A model generated the notes under the pieces. It worked only from the letters and a program-made list of their open reading frames with translations. It was not told the origin of the DNA and did no database searches. DNA of 7,958 nucleotides from an uncultured Clostridia bacterium (GTDB lineage Bacteria > Bacillota > Clostridia > Christensenellales > Pumilibacteraceae), in contig CANDJX010000074.1 in the NCBI GenBank assembly GCA_947385185.1, positions 1 to 7,958 of the forward strand, in the 5' to 3' direction. Positions within the stretch are counted from its first letter, which is position 1. Each line of letters begins with the position of its first letter. Positions 6,925 to 7,958 of this stretch are shown here, one piece after another. The position numbers and the translations under genes were made by a program.

Positions 6925-7650
6925 TCAGCCTCGGAAAATCCTGCCCGCGCCGTCGTAATACGACGGACGGGTCACGGCTACGACTTCGCTCCAGTCGATC
7001 GGCGTCATGCCGCAGGAAGAAAGGAATGCGTTGGCTCGTGAAAAAGGTCTTGACCCGAAAAAGCCGTTGTGCGCGCTCATCGGCGACGGGTGCGCGCTTT
7101 TTATTACGCAGTGATGACGCGCGACGAGCGGCTCTTTCGCCTGCGCGTTGCGTCCCCACAGGATAAACACGAGCGGTTTTTCGCGCGCGCCGAGCCTGCG
7201 TATAACGCTGTCGGTAAACTCCTGCCAACCGCAGTTTGCGTGCGCGTTGGAGCTACCCGCGCGGACGGTAAGCGTCGCATTGAGAAGCAACACGCCCTGT
7301 TTCGCCCAACCGGTAAGTTCGCCGCTTTTGCCGCTCATATTCACGCCGAGGTCGCTTTCTATCTCCTTGTAAATATTCTTCAGAGAGGGCGGCAGCGCTA
7401 CGCCGTCTCCGACGGCGAAAGCCAGCCCGTTCGCCTGCCCCGGATTGATATAAGGGTCCTGTCCGACGATAACGACTTTAACGTCGGCGAACGGCACGTA
7501 CTTCATGCTCGCAAAGATGAGGGATTTCGGCGGATACACGGTATAGTCGCGATATTCGCGCTCCACGAATTCTTCGATTTTCTTAAAATACGGCTTGTCC
7601 GTTTCTTCCGCCAGTATCTCGTCCCAATCATTGCCTGTCTTGATATTCAT
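6925..7650 (-). CDS. ung: Uracil-DNA glycosylase, family 1
   Basis: Removes uracil from DNA, starting base excision repair of deaminated cytosine or misincorporated dUMP. With the ATG at 7650-7648 it has 241 residues. Motif A is GQDPYINPGQANGLAF (63-78) with catalytic Asp65, Tyr67 and Phe78. The uracil-recognition Asn is Asn124 in LLLNATLTVRAG. Motif B is HPSPMSAHNGFFGSRPFSRAN (187-207) with catalytic His187. Three positions differ from the E. coli enzyme: Ile68 for His in DPYH, Asn74 for His in QAHGL, and Met191 for the minor-groove intercalating Leu. The frame extends 17 codons further to an ATG at 7701, but that segment carries the promoter and is foreign to the family. The chosen ATG lies 6 bases after a -10 box and has no Shine-Dalgarno. 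The protease gene follows 31 bases downstream. Confidence 0.95.
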   Translation of the reverse strand: MNIKTGNDWDEILAEETDKPYFKKIEEFVEREYRDYTVYPPKSLIFASMKYVPFADVKVVIVGQDPYINPGQANGLAFAVGDGVALPPSLKNIYKEIESDLGVNMSGKSGELTGWAKQGVLLLNATLTVRAGSSNAHANCGWQEFTDSVIRRLGAREKPLVFILWGRNAQAKEPLVARHHCVIKSAHPSPMSAHNGFFGSRPFSRANAFLSSCGMTPIDWSEVVAVTRPSYYDGAGRIFRG

Positions 7651-7656
7651 GATACA

Positions 7657-7685
7657 AGCATAACAATTTTCGACGCATTTTGCAA
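7657..7685 (-). promoter_or_regulatory. Sigma-70-type promoter of ung
   Basis: TTGCAA (7685-7680), a 17-base spacer and TATGCT (7662-7657), with 6 bases between the -10 and the ATG at 7650. A second possible -10, TATACT (7690-7685), lies upstream but has no good -35; it would give a leader of about 28 bases that also lacks a Shine-Dalgarno. Confidence 0.6.
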
Positions 7686-7748
7686 GTATAATACGCCGCA
7701 TGAATGAAAATACTTATATTCAAACGAAAGAAAAACCTATGACAAAGC

Positions 7749-7768
7749 GGGCGGCAAATTTGCCGCCC
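7749..7768 (-). terminator. Palindromic hairpin after the right-hand partial gene, probable terminator
   Basis: A perfect 20-base palindrome (8-bp stem with an AATT loop) lies about 20 bases after the stop at 7788. The minus-strand tail GCTTTGTC is only weakly U-rich, while the plus-strand side has a T6 run (7774-7779). It is most likely the end of the transcript entering from the right and may act in both directions. Confidence 0.6.
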
Positions 7769-7787
7769 CCGAATTTTTTATCCCGCT

Positions 7788-7912
7788 TCAGCCCGGGAAC
7801 AGTCCGCCCGACCCCGAACCGTTGCCCGAACCGTCGTTATTCGAGCTCAGAAGAAACGCCATTATCATCATGGTATTGAGCGAACTCGTGGTCGAACAGG
7901 AATCGTTGTGAT
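7788..7912 (-). CDS. C-terminal fragment of an unidentified protein
   Basis: An open frame of 40 codons reads from 7910 down to a TGA at 7790-7788; the start is missing because genomic sequence ends at the adapter. The fragment reads HNDSCSTTSSLNTMMIMAFL for its first 20 residues, then LLSSN-type polar residues and a Gly/Ser/Asn-rich tail ending GGLFPG. The Met-rich hydrophobic stretch followed by a flexible polar tail is distinctive but not enough to name a family. It is accepted as coding because it is co-directional with the other genes and is followed closely by a hairpin. No function is proposed. Confidence 0.5.
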
Positions 7913-7958
7913 AGATCGGAAGAGCGTCGTGTAGGGAAAGAGTGTGCTTGTCAGTGTA
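7913..7958. other. Illumina sequencing adapter left at the contig end (not genomic)
   Basis: From 7913 the sequence is AGATCGGAAGAGCGTCGTGT and continues to 7945 as the 33-base TruSeq read-through of the P5-side adapter. Next come 8 bases, GCTTGTCA (7946-7953), in the place of an i5 index, and then GTGTA (7954-7958), the first bases of the P5 segment. The order adapter, 8-base index, GTGTA matches the dual-index library design exactly. Nothing here should be annotated as biology. Confidence 0.97.

Noticed and set aside
7651..7701. 17-codon N-terminal extension of ung
   Set aside because: The stretch holds the promoter elements, has no ribosome site, and the family-like protein begins at the Met at 7650.

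Overview
This window looks like ordinary bacterial chromosome, most likely from an uncultured Clostridia-type member of the Bacillota. That placement is an inference from the IleRS2-type isoleucyl-tRNA synthetase, the hemolysin III family protein, the stand-alone acyl carrier protein, the roughly balanced base composition and the firmicute-like promoters. No 16S or other decisive marker is present. Every supported gene is on the minus strand, so the reading order is from high to low coordinates. I see no mobile element, CRISPR array, tRNA, rRNA or phage gene.

Layout in transcription order. (1) 7913-7958 is not genomic: it matches an Illumina dual-index adapter, including what looks like an 8-base i5 index. 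(2) 7788-7912 holds the last 40 codons of an unidentified protein with a Gly/Ser-rich tail, followed by a 20-base palindromic hairpin. (3) A promoter sits directly against the start of ung (uracil-DNA glycosylase, 7650-6925). A secreted or lipid-anchored trypsin-like protease with a PDZ-like C-terminus (6893-5853) follows 31 bases later and is probably on the same transcript. (4) An acyl carrier protein gene (5671-5426) has a near-consensus promoter, a leader of about 115 bases with palindromes, and its own terminator. (5) A hemolysin III/TrhA membrane protein (5339-4566) is followed 59 bases later by ileS (4506-1393), which ends in an intrinsic terminator. (6) A strong promoter whose -35 box abuts that terminator drives an RlmI-like methyltransferase (1292-426). 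An RluA-type pseudouridine synthase follows after 4 bases and runs off the left edge.

Most genes are housekeeping: translation (ileS), RNA modification (the methyltransferase and pseudouridine synthase pair), DNA repair (ung) and lipid synthesis (ACP). I found no convincing undescribed system. The points most worth checking are the adapter at the right end, two genes (ung and the methyltransferase) whose -10 box lies exactly 6 bases before the start codon as expected for leaderless mRNAs, a KQSKH signature in place of KMSKS in IleRS, and substitutions at conserved active-site positions of the uracil-DNA glycosylase.
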